Below, piece by piece: positions 16,269 through 24,421 of a DNA stretch of 64,000 nt (positions are counted from its first letter, which is position 1; the number at the start of each line of letters is the position of its first letter). Both the position numbers and the translations under genes were made by a program. The DNA is from Symbiobacterium sp040797425 (GTDB lineage: Bacteria; Bacillota; Sulfobacillia; Symbiobacteriales; Symbiobacteriaceae), in NCBI RefSeq assembly GCF_040797425.1, contig NZ_JBFNEH010000007.1, positions 29,389 through 93,388 of the forward strand, given 5' to 3'. A model generated the notes under the pieces. The model was not told the DNA's origin. It saw only the letters and a program-made list of their open reading frames with translations, and ran no database searches.

Positions 16269-16281
16269 AGGGGGAAGGCGA

Positions 16282-16602
16282 ATGGCAGTGGTGGTGCAGA
16301 GCTTCGAAGGGAAGCTGCCCCTTGAGCTGTACGAACGGTTGCTCCGGTTGCGCCGGCGCCATGCGCAGGTGCTGCGCGCAGCGGCGGCGGGCGACTTCCG
16401 CGACGAGGAAGGGCTCCGGAACCTCAGCCGACAGGTGGGGCGATTGCTGGCGGAGGCGGCCCGCACCCCCGTGGAGGAACGGGGCGGCTTGCCCATGCTG
16501 GAGATCTCCCTGGCCGTGGACCGGCTCTTTCCCGAACTGCGGGCCTGGAACCAGCTGTACGCACGGCACTACCGCTCGGAGCGTCGGGCTGCCGGCTGGT
16601 AG
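16282..16602 (+). CDS. Unknown helical protein in the SOS operon
   Basis: Not recognised. The product has 106 residues, no membrane segment, and looks mostly helical and basic (LPLELYERLLRLRRRHAQVL, EEGLRNLSRQVGRLLAEAAR, AVDRLFPELRAWNQLYARHY). It follows the yneA-like gene after 13 bases with AAGGGGGAAGG directly before its ATG, and a perfect hairpin terminator follows it, so the two form a LexA-controlled operon. In Bacillus the genes after yneA are a resolvase-like gene (yneB) and ynzC; this protein shows neither a serine-recombinase motif nor the YnzC pattern. A role in division control or DNA repair is inference from context only. Confidence 0.75.
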   Translation: MAVVVQSFEGKLPLELYERLLRLRRRHAQVLRAAAAGDFRDEEGLRNLSRQVGRLLAEAARTPVEERGGLPMLEISLAVDRLFPELRAWNQLYARHYRSERRAAGW

Positions 16603-16623
16603 GGCGCAAAGGAATGCGAATCG

Positions 16624-16650
16624 GGTCTACACCTGAGGGTGTAGACCTTT
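16624..16650 (+). terminator. Terminator of the yneA operon
   Basis: Perfect 10-bp stem (16624-16633 with 16638-16647), TGAG tetraloop, then tttcc. It follows the unknown SOS gene by 21 bases. Confidence 0.85.
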
Positions 16651-16680
16651 CCATATTCACCCGCTCAGCCGGAGACGGGA

Positions 16681-16711
16681 TTGACCGGAGTGCCGAATTC
16701 TTTGTTATAAT
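16681..16711 (+). promoter_or_regulatory. Promoter of the cytochrome c maturation operon
   Basis: A -35 box TTGACC (16681-16686) and a perfect TATAAT (16706-16711) with an extended TG at -15 are separated by 19 bases. The leader then holds a 6-bp inverted repeat (ggtcct with aggacc, about 16757-16780) before the ResA-like gene. Confidence 0.7.
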
Positions 16712-16802
16712 GAACCGAGCCTGCAAGTTTACGTGAGTCTATCACTATCCAGCCAGGTCCTGCAGGTGCAAGAGGACCGGAACGGGGACGGGGGGATGCA
16801 CC

Positions 16803-17441
16803 GTGGTCTGTCCCGAGTGCGGCACGGCGCTCGTGCAGGGCGGGCGGTACTGCCACCACTGCGGGTGGGACACGCGCTTCACGGCGGCCGCGCACAAGAA
16901 TGCGGCGGTCGGGCGGCTGCCCGCGTGGAAGCGCTGGGTTTCCGGCCTCTCCCTGGGCCTGATGGCCGCTGCGCTGCTGCTCGTGTTGCTGGTCCCGCGG
17001 ACCGGGGCCGACACGGTGCCCCAGGTGGGCATGCCCGCACCGGATTTCGAGGCCGTCTCCCTGGACGGCGAGGCGGTGCGGCTCTCCGACCTGGCGGGGC
17101 AGCCCGTCGTGATCAACTTCTGGGCCACCTGGTGCCCGCCGTGCCGCAAGGAGATGCCCGACTTCCAGGCGGTCTATGACAAGTACAAGGCGCAGGGCCT
17201 GCAGTTCTACGCGGTGAACGTCGGCGAGTCGCGGGTGGCCGTGCGGGATTTCGCCGAGAGGCTGGGGATCGACCTCCCCATCCTGATCGACACCGACGAG
17301 AGCGCCCAGCGCGCCTACCGCATCGTGCCCATTCCCGCGACGTTCTTTATCGACCGCGAGGGCGTCATCCGCGGGGTATACCAGTATCAGATGTCGCTGA
17401 TCCAAATCGAAGCGGAAGTCGCACGCCTGATGGCCCGCTGA
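16803..17441 (+). CDS. resA: Zinc-ribbon-tagged thioredoxin-like protein, ResA type
   Basis: A 212-residue protein. Residues 1-22 form a zinc ribbon (Cys 3, 6, 17, 20: CPEC and CHHC). A membrane helix follows (about 45-65), then an outward-facing thioredoxin-like domain with the active site FWATWCPPCRKE (Cys 111 and 114) and cis-Pro region IPATFFIDREG. ResA/CcmG-type proteins reduce the haem-binding cysteines of apocytochrome c outside the membrane. The cytoplasmic zinc ribbon is not part of standard ResA and recurs on ResB two genes later. GTG 16803 starts exactly at the ribbon, with GGGGGA upstream. Confidence 0.9.
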   Translation: MVCPECGTALVQGGRYCHHCGWDTRFTAAAHKNAAVGRLPAWKRWVSGLSLGLMAAALLLVLLVPRTGADTVPQVGMPAPDFEAVSLDGEAVRLSDLAGQPVVINFWATWCPPCRKEMPDFQAVYDKYKAQGLQFYAVNVGESRVAVRDFAERLGIDLPILIDTDESAQRAYRIVPIPATFFIDREGVIRGVYQYQMSLIQIEAEVARLMAR

Positions 17442-17456
17442 CGGGAGTCGATGCCC

Positions 17457-18161
17457 ATGGCTTCGCCGAACCTGCTGGTCGTCTTTGGCGCCGGCGTGCT
17501 CTCCTTCATCTCGCCGTGCGTCCTGCCGATCTACCCTTCGTTCCTCAGCTACCTCACGGGCGTCTCGGTGGATGAACTGGCCGCCGGCACCCGCGCCGTG
17601 CGGGCCCGGGTGCTGAAGCACAGCCTGGCCTTCTTTGCCGGGTTTTCGGTGATCTACGTGGCGCTGGGGCTCACCGCCAGCGCCCTGGGTTCCTTCTTCT
17701 ACAGCAGCCGCTCCTGGCTGCCGGTGGTGGGAGGCATCTTCATCGTCCTCATGGGCCTCACGCTGATGGGCGTGCTGCGCGTGCCGTTCCTGATGCGGGA
17801 CACGCGGCGGCAACTGGTCAGCCGCCCTGAAGGGTACCTCGGCTCGGCGCTGGTGGGCCTCACCTTCGCGGCCGGCTGGACGCCCTGCATCGGCCCGATC
17901 CTGGGGGCGGTGCTGGCGCTGGCCGCGACCCACCCGGGGTACGGCGGGCTGCTGCTCCTGGCCTACTCGGTGGGCTTCGCCCTGCCGTTCGTGGCGATGG
18001 CCTATGCTCTGGGTTCCGTGCGCCGGCTGGCCCGGTACTCGCTGCTCATCGAGCGCGCGGGCGGCGCCGTCATGGTGCTGATGGGGGTTCTGCTGGCCAC
18101 CGGGGGCATGGAACGGCTCTCGGCCTGGCTGATCGAGGTCACCGGCTTCACGGGCTTCTAG
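17457..18161 (+). CDS. ccdA: Cytochrome c biogenesis protein CcdA (thiol-disulfide electron carrier)
   Basis: A protein of about 234 residues with six membrane helices. It shows the two CcdA/DsbD-beta cysteine motifs: SFISPCVLPIYPSFLSY in helix 1 and AAGWTPCIGPILGAVLA in helix 4. CcdA passes electrons from cytoplasmic thioredoxin to ResA across the membrane. The ATG at 17457 has GGGAG 9 bases upstream; an ATG two codons earlier is too close to that site. It lies 15 bases after resA and in the same operon as resB and the CcsA-like gene, which completes a System II cytochrome c maturation pathway. Confidence 0.95.
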   Translation: MASPNLLVVFGAGVLSFISPCVLPIYPSFLSYLTGVSVDELAAGTRAVRARVLKHSLAFFAGFSVIYVALGLTASALGSFFYSSRSWLPVVGGIFIVLMGLTLMGVLRVPFLMRDTRRQLVSRPEGYLGSALVGLTFAAGWTPCIGPILGAVLALAATHPGYGGLLLLAYSVGFALPFVAMAYALGSVRRLARYSLLIERAGGAVMVLMGVLLATGGMERLSAWLIEVTGFTGF

Positions 18162-18224
18162 ACCGTTGTTCCAAGTGGGGGGGAGGGCGGAGGTCCTCCC
18201 GGGCAATCGAGGGGGAGTGTTGCA

Positions 18225-19730
18225 CTGGCCGCTGTCACTGCGACCCACTGTCCTGCCTGCCTGAAGCCAGTGCCGGAGGGGGCGCATTTCTGTCCTCACT
18301 GCAGACTGGCTCTGGGGGACCGGGAACCCGTGCGGCCGCCCGCTGGGCCCAACCAGTGGACGCTGCTTCTGGACCGCACGTGGGAGTTTTTCGCCTCCAC
18401 GAAGGTGGCCGCCTGGATCATCGTGGCCCTCGCCGCTGCGGCGGCGCTGGGTTCACTGATCGAGCAGGAAGGAACCTACCCGGACTGGCGTCCGCCTGAG
18501 CTCTACTACCCCGCGCGCTACGGCGAGTTCTGGGGCAGCCTCTTCCTGCGGCTGGGGCTGACCCACACCTTCACGTCGGTGTGGTTCGTGGCCCTCGTCC
18601 TGATGCTGGTCGTGAGCCTCGTCATCTGCTCGCTGCACCGGCTCGTGCCCCTGCACCGGATGCTCACCCGGCCGCAGGTGTGGAAGCTGCCCCACTTCTT
18701 GCGCAAGCAGCAGGTGGTGCTGGAGACGCCCCACGCCCTGGCAGAGGTGGAGGCGAGGCTCAGGAAGGCCGGCTACCGCATCTACCGGGACCGGGAATGC
18801 CTGTACGCCGAGAAGGGGCGCCTGGGCCGGTACGGCCCCTACGTCCTGCACATCGGCCTGTTGGTGATCTGCTTCGCCGCCTTCGCCAACGCGCTGCCCG
18901 GGTGGAACAAGGCGGAAGACGTGTGGATTCCGGACGGGCAGACGGTGAAGGTGCCCGGCACGAACTTCGCCATCACCAACCACAAGTTCACCATCGAGTT
19001 CTACGAGAACGGAACGCCGTCCCGTTACGCCACTGACGCCTCCATCATCGCCGACGGGCAGGAGGTCCTCAGGCAGACGATCGAGGTCAACCACCCGCTC
19101 GCCTACGACGGCTGGGAAATCTACCAGGTCTCGTGGCGGGAGGAGCCGGGGGTCGCCCACCTGCGGCTCGTCCACGAAGAGACCGGCCAGGTGGTGGCCA
19201 CCGTTCCCCTCGACCTGCGGGACCCGCAGCCCGAGTACCCCATCGAGGGCACGAACCTGAAGCTGGCGGTGCGCACGTACCTGCACGACTTTACGGTTGA
19301 CCCGGTCACCCAGGAGCCTGCCAACGCCTCGTACGAAGTGCGCAACCCGGTGCTCATCGCCGAGGTGGTCACGGCGGACACGGGGCACGTGCTCGGCCGG
19401 ATGGGCCTCTCCATCGCAGGCAACATCGGCGTGGTCAACTTTGGCCCGTACTACCTGGACGTGGAGCGGGTGGACATCCGCCGGTACACGGCGCTGAGAA
19501 TCCAACAGGACAGAACGGTGCCATACATGTACGCCGGCCTGGCCATCGTGTTCATCGGCATGATCATGTCGTTCTTCATCTATCACTGGCAGGTCTGGGT
19601 ACGTGCCGAGGAGGGTGGGGTCCTCATTGGGGCTCGTGCACACAAGAATCGCTTTGCCCTGAAGCGCGAGCTGCGGCGCCTGTTCGGTACATCCCGTGGG
19701 GAGGGGATGGAGCGGTATGACACTGCCTAA
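18225..19730 (+). CDS. resB: ResB-like System II cytochrome c maturation protein with N-terminal zinc ribbon
   Basis: About 501 residues. From the proposed start, residues 9-26 form a zinc ribbon (HCPACLKP then FCPHCRLAL; Cys 9, 12, 23, 26) with the same C-x2-C-x10-C-x2-C spacing as in ResA. Membrane helices follow at WIIVALAAAAALGSLIE, TSVWFVALVLMLVVSLVICS and YVLHIGLLVICFAAFANALP; a large outer domain covers about residues 225-420, and a last helix near 435-460. ResB and CcsA form the haem-handling synthetase. The first ordinary start is GTG 18270, but it would cut the ribbon in half. CTG 18225 lies 7 bases after GGGGGAG and keeps the ribbon whole, so a rare CTG start is proposed. Confidence 0.88.
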   Translation: MAAVTATHCPACLKPVPEGAHFCPHCRLALGDREPVRPPAGPNQWTLLLDRTWEFFASTKVAAWIIVALAAAAALGSLIEQEGTYPDWRPPELYYPARYGEFWGSLFLRLGLTHTFTSVWFVALVLMLVVSLVICSLHRLVPLHRMLTRPQVWKLPHFLRKQQVVLETPHALAEVEARLRKAGYRIYRDRECLYAEKGRLGRYGPYVLHIGLLVICFAAFANALPGWNKAEDVWIPDGQTVKVPGTNFAITNHKFTIEFYENGTPSRYATDASIIADGQEVLRQTIEVNHPLAYDGWEIYQVSWREEPGVAHLRLVHEETGQVVATVPLDLRDPQPEYPIEGTNLKLAVRTYLHDFTVDPVTQEPANASYEVRNPVLIAEVVTADTGHVLGRMGLSIAGNIGVVNFGPYYLDVERVDIRRYTALRIQQDRTVPYMYAGLAIVFIGMIMSFFIYHWQVWVRAEEGGVLIGARAHKNRFALKRELRRLFGTSRGEGMERYDTA

Positions 19731-21057
19731 CGAGTTCCTGATCGAGGTGGCTCAGTGGCTCCTGTTCGGCGCGTTTGCGGCGTACCTCCTGGCGTTCGTC
19801 CTCTACGGTGCTGGCACGATCGGCCGGCAACTCTCCAGGGGAACGAAGTTCCAGCACACCGCAGGCTGGGGTACGGTCGCCAACGTGGTGGGCGTAACCC
19901 TGCACGGCCTGGCCATCCTGGCCCGCTGGCAGGGGTCCGGCTTCTGGCCCACCTCCAACATGTACGAGTTCATCGGCTTCATGGCGTTCTCCAGCATGGT
20001 GGCCTATCTCGTTCTGCACCGCATCTACCGCATGTACGTGGTGGGTGCCCTCGCCACGCCGGTGACCCTGTTTCTGCTGGCCTACTCCTATGTCTTTCCG
20101 CGCGAGGTCACGCCGCTGATCCCGGCGCTCAACACGATCTGGCTGCCGCTGCACGTCAGCCTGGCGGCGCTGGGTGAGGGCTTCTTCGCCGTAGCGTTCG
20201 TCGCCGCCCTGCTCTACCTTCTGCGGCTCAGGGGCATTGAACTGGCGCAGGCCCGGGCGGCGGAACAGGCAGCCGCCACCGCGGAGACCACGGCCGCGGG
20301 CGGGGGCGCCGCACCGGGGATGATTGCGGCCGGCGGTGCGGTCGGGGTGGCGGCTGTGCCCCTGTCTGCACAGCAGGCCAAACACAAGTGGGAAGAGGTC
20401 CTGGGCGTTCGCCTGCTGGAGGGCGTCTTCTACCTCATCCTGGTGATGGTCGCGTTCTTCCTGCTGGCGGCGGTGTTCCGCCTCCTGGGGGCGGAGTGGC
20501 AGTTCGTGGGCGCCACTTACCATCTGCCGCCCATCATCGGGCCGGTTGGGGCCGAGGTGGGGGAGAAGGGCACGTTCTGGGGCATTCCGCTGCCTCTGGT
20601 CGTGGTCTCCGGCATGTGGAAAGGGAAACATCTGAACACCCTGCTGTACGCACTGGTCGGGGGCAGCCTGCTCTACGCGGCGGTGCGCCTCTTCATCACC
20701 CGCGGGCGCATCGGCGACGCCCTGGCCCTGCGGGTGAGCGGAGACCTGGAGCTCCTGGATGAAATCAGCTACCGGGCCGTGGCCATCGGCTACCCGATTT
20801 TCACCCTGGGCGGCCTGATCTTCGCCATGATCTGGGCGAAGCAGGCCTGGACCCGGTACTGGGGCTGGGACCCGAAGGAGACCTGGGCTTTCATCGCCTG
20901 GTGCGTCTACTCCGCCTACCTGCACTTCCGCATCACGTGGGGATGGGAGGGGCGCTGGTCCGCGTGGCTGGCCGTGCTGGGTTTCGGCGTCGTCCTGTTC
21001 ACCCTGGTGGGGGTGAACCTCCTGATCGTGGGCCTGCATTCGTACGCCGGCGTCTAG
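19717..21057 (+). CDS. ccsB: Cytochrome c assembly protein CcsA/CcsB (ResC)
   Basis: A protein of 446 residues and about eight or more membrane helices. It carries the tryptophan-rich haem motif WGWDPKETWAFIAWCVYSAY and histidines flanking it (VTLHGLAILARW; LHFRITWGW; LPLHVSLAALGEG), as in CcsA/ResC/CcmF. With ResB it delivers and attaches haem to apocytochrome c. A soluble Ala-rich loop of about 50 residues (around 175-225) and a further extra segment make it longer than the usual 320-390 residues. ATG 19717 overlaps the resB stop by 14 bases, with GGATGGAG upstream. It ends the operon. Confidence 0.93.
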   Translation: MTLPNEFLIEVAQWLLFGAFAAYLLAFVLYGAGTIGRQLSRGTKFQHTAGWGTVANVVGVTLHGLAILARWQGSGFWPTSNMYEFIGFMAFSSMVAYLVLHRIYRMYVVGALATPVTLFLLAYSYVFPREVTPLIPALNTIWLPLHVSLAALGEGFFAVAFVAALLYLLRLRGIELAQARAAEQAAATAETTAAGGGAAPGMIAAGGAVGVAAVPLSAQQAKHKWEEVLGVRLLEGVFYLILVMVAFFLLAAVFRLLGAEWQFVGATYHLPPIIGPVGAEVGEKGTFWGIPLPLVVVSGMWKGKHLNTLLYALVGGSLLYAAVRLFITRGRIGDALALRVSGDLELLDEISYRAVAIGYPIFTLGGLIFAMIWAKQAWTRYWGWDPKETWAFIAWCVYSAYLHFRITWGWEGRWSAWLAVLGFGVVLFTLVGVNLLIVGLHSYAGV

Positions 21058-21222
21058 CCGCCAGCCGCGAGACGCGCCGGCCCGACCCGCCTGTGGGGCA
21101 GGCTCGTCGCCTCTTGACCCCGCGGCCACGCCGGGGCACAGGCGCCAGCTCAGCCTCCCGCCAGCCGGACTCAGGCTCGCGGGAGGCGGCCCCGTCGGAC
21201 CGCGGGAAGGCCGGTGAGACGA

Positions 21223-22011
21223 TCACGCGACGAGCGTGACCCGCCGGCGCTGCACCGGCGCCCGCCGCCACGCCGTCTGGAGTTCCGCGTCGCTGCCGTA
21301 GGGCCGGTCCGGCACGCGGCGCACCGCCCACGTCAGCTCGATGCGCGGGTCGCGGAAGGGCCAGGGCTGTACCTGGAACGTAGCCTCGCCCGCACCCACG
21401 AGGTAGAGGTCGACCTCATCGCCTCCTGGCCGGAGCGGCACCCGACAGAGCAGTTCGCGGCGCACGTCTCCGGGACTCAGCATGCAGCTGTAGAGCGAAA
21501 GCGTGTCCCAGAGCTGAAACCAGCGGTAGTGCGTCCAGAGCACCCGGGGGTCGGGCTGAAGGCTGCGGAGCAGTTCGGCCTGCAGTTCATCCTGCTCGGC
21601 CAGGAAGCGGTCGACCGCCGCGCGAGAGGCGGGATCGACTGGGCGCTGGGGGATGTGCGGCAGGTGGCCGTACCGGTTCCGGTAGAGGCCCGTGCTGTGC
21701 AGGGAGGTGAGGAGGCCGGCGTACGGATGGGCCGCCCGCGCCCGCTGCACCGTGCGGGAGTGGGCCGCCACGTGCACGTCCTGGGGGATGTCGAGGAAGG
21801 AATATGGGCGCTGCGTCTGCGGGTTGACCCGCGGCGCCGCGTCGACCTCCGCCCAGCCTCCGTCGTGCAGTTCCGCCGCCAGGCGCACGGCGTCCGCCGG
21901 CTCCACCGGGGCAAACGGACCGCCCCAGTGATCCACCAGCTCGGCCGCAAGGCGCGCGTGTTCCACCTGCGTCGTGAGACAGAGTTGACCATCTTCGCGT
22001 TGGATCACCAT
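21223..22011 (-). CDS. DUF3891 family protein (HD-like fold suspected)
   Basis: A 262-residue soluble protein matching DUF3891 by its sequence course: MVIQREDGQLCLTTQVEHAR, DHWGG, then RLAAELHDGGWAEVD, the FLDIPQDVHVAAHSRTVQRA stretch, HPYAGLLTSLHSTGLY and a late LWDTLSLYSCM. The conserved HDGGW and nearby histidines suggest a metal site of the HD-domain kind, but no activity is known. The ATG at 22011 has AAGGGAGGT 6 bases upstream. It is convergent with the cytochrome operon and divergent from the DUF1657 gene. Confidence 0.8.
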   Translation of the reverse strand: MVIQREDGQLCLTTQVEHARLAAELVDHWGGPFAPVEPADAVRLAAELHDGGWAEVDAAPRVNPQTQRPYSFLDIPQDVHVAAHSRTVQRARAAHPYAGLLTSLHSTGLYRNRYGHLPHIPQRPVDPASRAAVDRFLAEQDELQAELLRSLQPDPRVLWTHYRWFQLWDTLSLYSCMLSPGDVRRELLCRVPLRPGGDEVDLYLVGAGEATFQVQPWPFRDPRIELTWAVRRVPDRPYGSDAELQTAWRRAPVQRRRVTLVA

Positions 22012-22148
22012 CTCGCATACCTCCCTTTCCAGGTGCAAAGACTAGCGCCGACGCGTGGCAGCAAGCCGCAGCCAACTGCGACGGAGGTCGGGGAAGGGAC
22101 AACCCTCTCCTTTTGGTTGACGGTCGGCGGTTCGAGGAGGATGCGGGC

Positions 22149-22763
22149 ATGACGGTACACGGAGACCTGGAACGGGCGATCGCCATGGCGCAGGCGGCAA
22201 AGGGCAACTACCTGCTCTTCGCGTCCCAGTCGGAGGACGAGAAGGCCCACCAGGTGTTCAAGCAGATGGCCGAGGACATGGAGCGACATGTGATGATCCT
22301 CGAGTCGCGCCTCAAGTACTTGAGCCAGTACAACTCCCTGGTGGGTCAGGCGCGCCGGCAGCAGGGCGGGGCGCAGGAGGGCCAGGGACAGCAGGGCTCT
22401 GGCCAGCACCCGGGCCAAGGCGGCGGAAACTGGCAGAGTGGCGCAGGGGGCGGCCAGGCTGGGTGGCTGCACCAGGGGCAGGGGCAGGCGGCCGGACAGG
22501 ACGGCGGCCTGGGCGGAGGTGCCGTCCAGCAGGCCAACAGCCCAGGCGGCGACGGGCAGGCCGCAGGCCGGGATGGCCAGGGTGGCTGGCCGCAGCACAG
22601 CCAGGGGCAGAACCCCGGCCAGAACGGTGGGTACGGCGGCGTCGACGGTCAGGGGAGCGGCCCGGGCGGTCAGGGCAACGGGCAGCAGCAAGAACAGGGG
22701 CAGTGCGGCCCGGGATGGGCCCAGCAGGGCCAGCCGCAAGGTCAGCAGCAGGGGCAGCCGTGA
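22149..22763 (+). CDS. DUF1657-like helical domain with long Gly/Gln-rich tail
   Basis: A 204-residue protein. Residues 1-65 resemble DUF1657, a small helical domain seen in spore-forming Firmicutes (MTVHGDLERAIAMAQAAKGN, LLFASQSEDEKAHQVFKQMA, ERHVMILESRLKYLSQYNSL). From about residue 75 on, the protein is almost only Gly, Gln, Ala, Asn, Ser and Pro (GGNWQSG, GQNPGQNGG, GQGNGQQQ, PQGQQQGQ). A single Cys sits near the end (GQCGPGW). The tail resembles low-complexity spore-coat or adhesive sequences. The ATG at 22149 has GAGGATG upstream. DUF1657 genes often stand with spoVA clusters; none is visible here. Confidence 0.7.
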   Translation: MTVHGDLERAIAMAQAAKGNYLLFASQSEDEKAHQVFKQMAEDMERHVMILESRLKYLSQYNSLVGQARRQQGGAQEGQGQQGSGQHPGQGGGNWQSGAGGGQAGWLHQGQGQAAGQDGGLGGGAVQQANSPGGDGQAAGRDGQGGWPQHSQGQNPGQNGGYGGVDGQGSGPGGQGNGQQQEQGQCGPGWAQQGQPQGQQQGQP

Positions 22764-22937
22764 TCGGAGCGTCGCACCGGAATCAAGCCCTTCCTGCAGG
22801 CGAGCATGCAGGCAGACCACCCGCCTGGGCGGAGGGGTCGGTGTGCGGATCGGCAGGAGCGCCGGTCTTGCAGGAGCACCCGAGTTCCAGGGCGAATTCT
22901 GCCGAGCGTTGGCCACACGCTTGCGCAGAAAGGATCG

Positions 22938-24089
22938 ATGGTGCCCTTGCAGACATCCGAGTACGATCGGCAGCCGGCTGGGCGGAACGGAGCGCCGGAG
23001 CAGGGGCGCGCGGCAGAGCTGGCCGGCCGCCTGCTGGACTGGTACAGGACCCACGGCCGTGACCTGCCGTGGCGCCGCACCCGGGACCCGTACCACATCT
23101 GGGTCTCCGAGGTGATGCTGCAGCAAACCCGTGTGGAAACGGTTATCCCCTATTTCGAACGGTGGATCGCCCAGTTCCCCACGCCTGAGGCGCTGGCGTC
23201 GGCACCGCAGGAGCAGGTGCTGAAGGCCTGGGAGGGGCTGGGCTATTATGTGCGCGCCCGCAACCTGCAGGAGGCCGTGCAAGAGGTGGTGGCCCGCTAC
23301 GGCGGGGCGGTACCCGACGACCCTGACGCCCTTGCCAGGCTGAAGGGGGTGGGGCCCTATACCGCCGGGGCCATCCTCTCCATCGCCTTCAACCGCCCGG
23401 TGCCGGCGGTGGACGGCAACGTCCTGCGGGTGATCGCCCGCCTCTACAACATCGCCGCCGACATCTCGCTGCCCTCGACCCGGCGGGTAATCACGGAACT
23501 GGTTCAGGAGATGATGCCCGAGGGGCAGGCCGGCGACTTCAACCAGGCCCTGATGGACCTCGGGGCCACCATCTGCACCCCGAAGAGCCCGAAGTGCCTG
23601 CTCTGCCCGCTCCGGGAGGGCTGCGAGGGCTGGAAAGCCGGCAGGGTGGGCGAACTGCCGGTAAAGGGCAAGGCCCGCGCCCCCCGGCCCGTGGAGCGGG
23701 TGGCGGCCGTGGTGGAGCACCAGGGCCGCCTGCTGATGGTGCGCCGGCCGCCCGGCGGACTGCTGGGCGGGCTGTGGGAACTGCCGGGAGACGACGTCCC
23801 CGCCGGTGCCGACGCAGAGGAGACTCTCCGCGCCATTTTCTGGAACCGATTCGGGGTAGAAGTGGTGGTGGGGGAGCACCTGACGGACGTCACCCACGTG
23901 TTCTCCCATGTGGCGTGGCATGTCCGGTGCTACCGGGCGGGGCTCGCGCCCGGTCACGAGATCCGGGAGTCAGCGGACGTCCGATGGGCGTCGCGCAGCG
24001 AGGTGGACGGCTTCCCGATGCCCACCGTGCAGCGCAAGGTACTGGCGGCGCTGCATGAAGGCCCGACCTCCCGGCGTAGGAATGATTAG
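22938..24089 (+). CDS. mutY: A/G-specific adenine glycosylase MutY
   Basis: A 383-residue protein that removes adenine opposite 8-oxoguanine. The HhH-GPD fold is complete: catalytic Glu in WVSEVMLQQTRV, helix-hairpin-helix LKGVGPYTAGAILSIAF with catalytic Asp in VPAVDGNV, and the iron-sulfur loop with four cysteines (C-x6-C-x2-C-x5-C in TICTPKSPKCLLCPLREGC). The C-terminal 130 residues form the NUDIX-like domain (LMVRRPPGGLLGGLWELPG; THVFSHVAWHVRCYRA) that senses 8-oxoG. ATG 22938 has AAAGGA just upstream. It belongs with mutS and mutL to the DNA-repair genes of the window. Confidence 0.97.
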   Translation: MVPLQTSEYDRQPAGRNGAPEQGRAAELAGRLLDWYRTHGRDLPWRRTRDPYHIWVSEVMLQQTRVETVIPYFERWIAQFPTPEALASAPQEQVLKAWEGLGYYVRARNLQEAVQEVVARYGGAVPDDPDALARLKGVGPYTAGAILSIAFNRPVPAVDGNVLRVIARLYNIAADISLPSTRRVITELVQEMMPEGQAGDFNQALMDLGATICTPKSPKCLLCPLREGCEGWKAGRVGELPVKGKARAPRPVERVAAVVEHQGRLLMVRRPPGGLLGGLWELPGDDVPAGADAEETLRAIFWNRFGVEVVVGEHLTDVTHVFSHVAWHVRCYRAGLAPGHEIRESADVRWASRSEVDGFPMPTVQRKVLAALHEGPTSRRRND

Positions 24090-24127
24090 TCCGGACACGA
24101 GTCCCGCCGAAACCGGGGGTGTGTGGC

Positions 24128-24421
24128 TTGAGCGACGAGATGGAGCGGCTCTTGGCTGACGCGCTGCGGTCGGACCGGCCGGTGCTGATCGACCCGTCGG
24201 AAGACGAGCTCAGGGCGGCGGCGGAACGCCTGCGGCAGGAGGGAAAGCTGACCTGCACACGTTGTCGGAAGGCGATTCTGGAGGAGGGGTTCATCACCCG
24301 CCGCATCAACTTCGGGCCGCGGCTCCAGGTGGTGGTACACCTGCACCCGGGCTGCGACGACGGCTCCCTGACGGACCCGCAGGAGGAACCGGTGGAGCGT
24401 GTGCGGGGCGACCGCGGCTGA
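24128..24421 (+). CDS. Small Cys/His-motif protein of unknown function
   Basis: Not recognised. The product has 97 residues with an acidic helical N-terminal half and the motif CTRC at residues 43-46 followed by HLHPGC at 71-76, which could bind zinc (CxxC ... HxHxxC). No membrane segment. The TTG at 24128 is preferred because GGGGGTG stands about 6 bases upstream; a GTG three codons earlier overlaps it. The gene begins 38 bases after mutY on the same strand and may be co-transcribed with it. A GC-rich inverted repeat follows at 24441-24479. Confidence 0.6.
   Translation: MSDEMERLLADALRSDRPVLIDPSEDELRAAAERLRQEGKLTCTRCRKAILEEGFITRRINFGPRLQVVVHLHPGCDDGSLTDPQEEPVERVRGDRG

Noticed and set aside
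16665..18299. Minus-strand open frame of 544 codons
   Set aside because: Antisense to resA and ccdA, which are clear; no domain.
22346..22537. Minus-strand Pro/Cys-rich frames, resembling a Cys-rich coat protein
   Set aside because: They are the complement of the Gly/Gln repeats of the DUF1657 protein, with no start signal.
22149..22763. CRISPR-like or tandem DNA repeat in the GQ-rich region
   Set aside because: The repetition is at the codon level (ggc/cag) without regular unit length or spacers.
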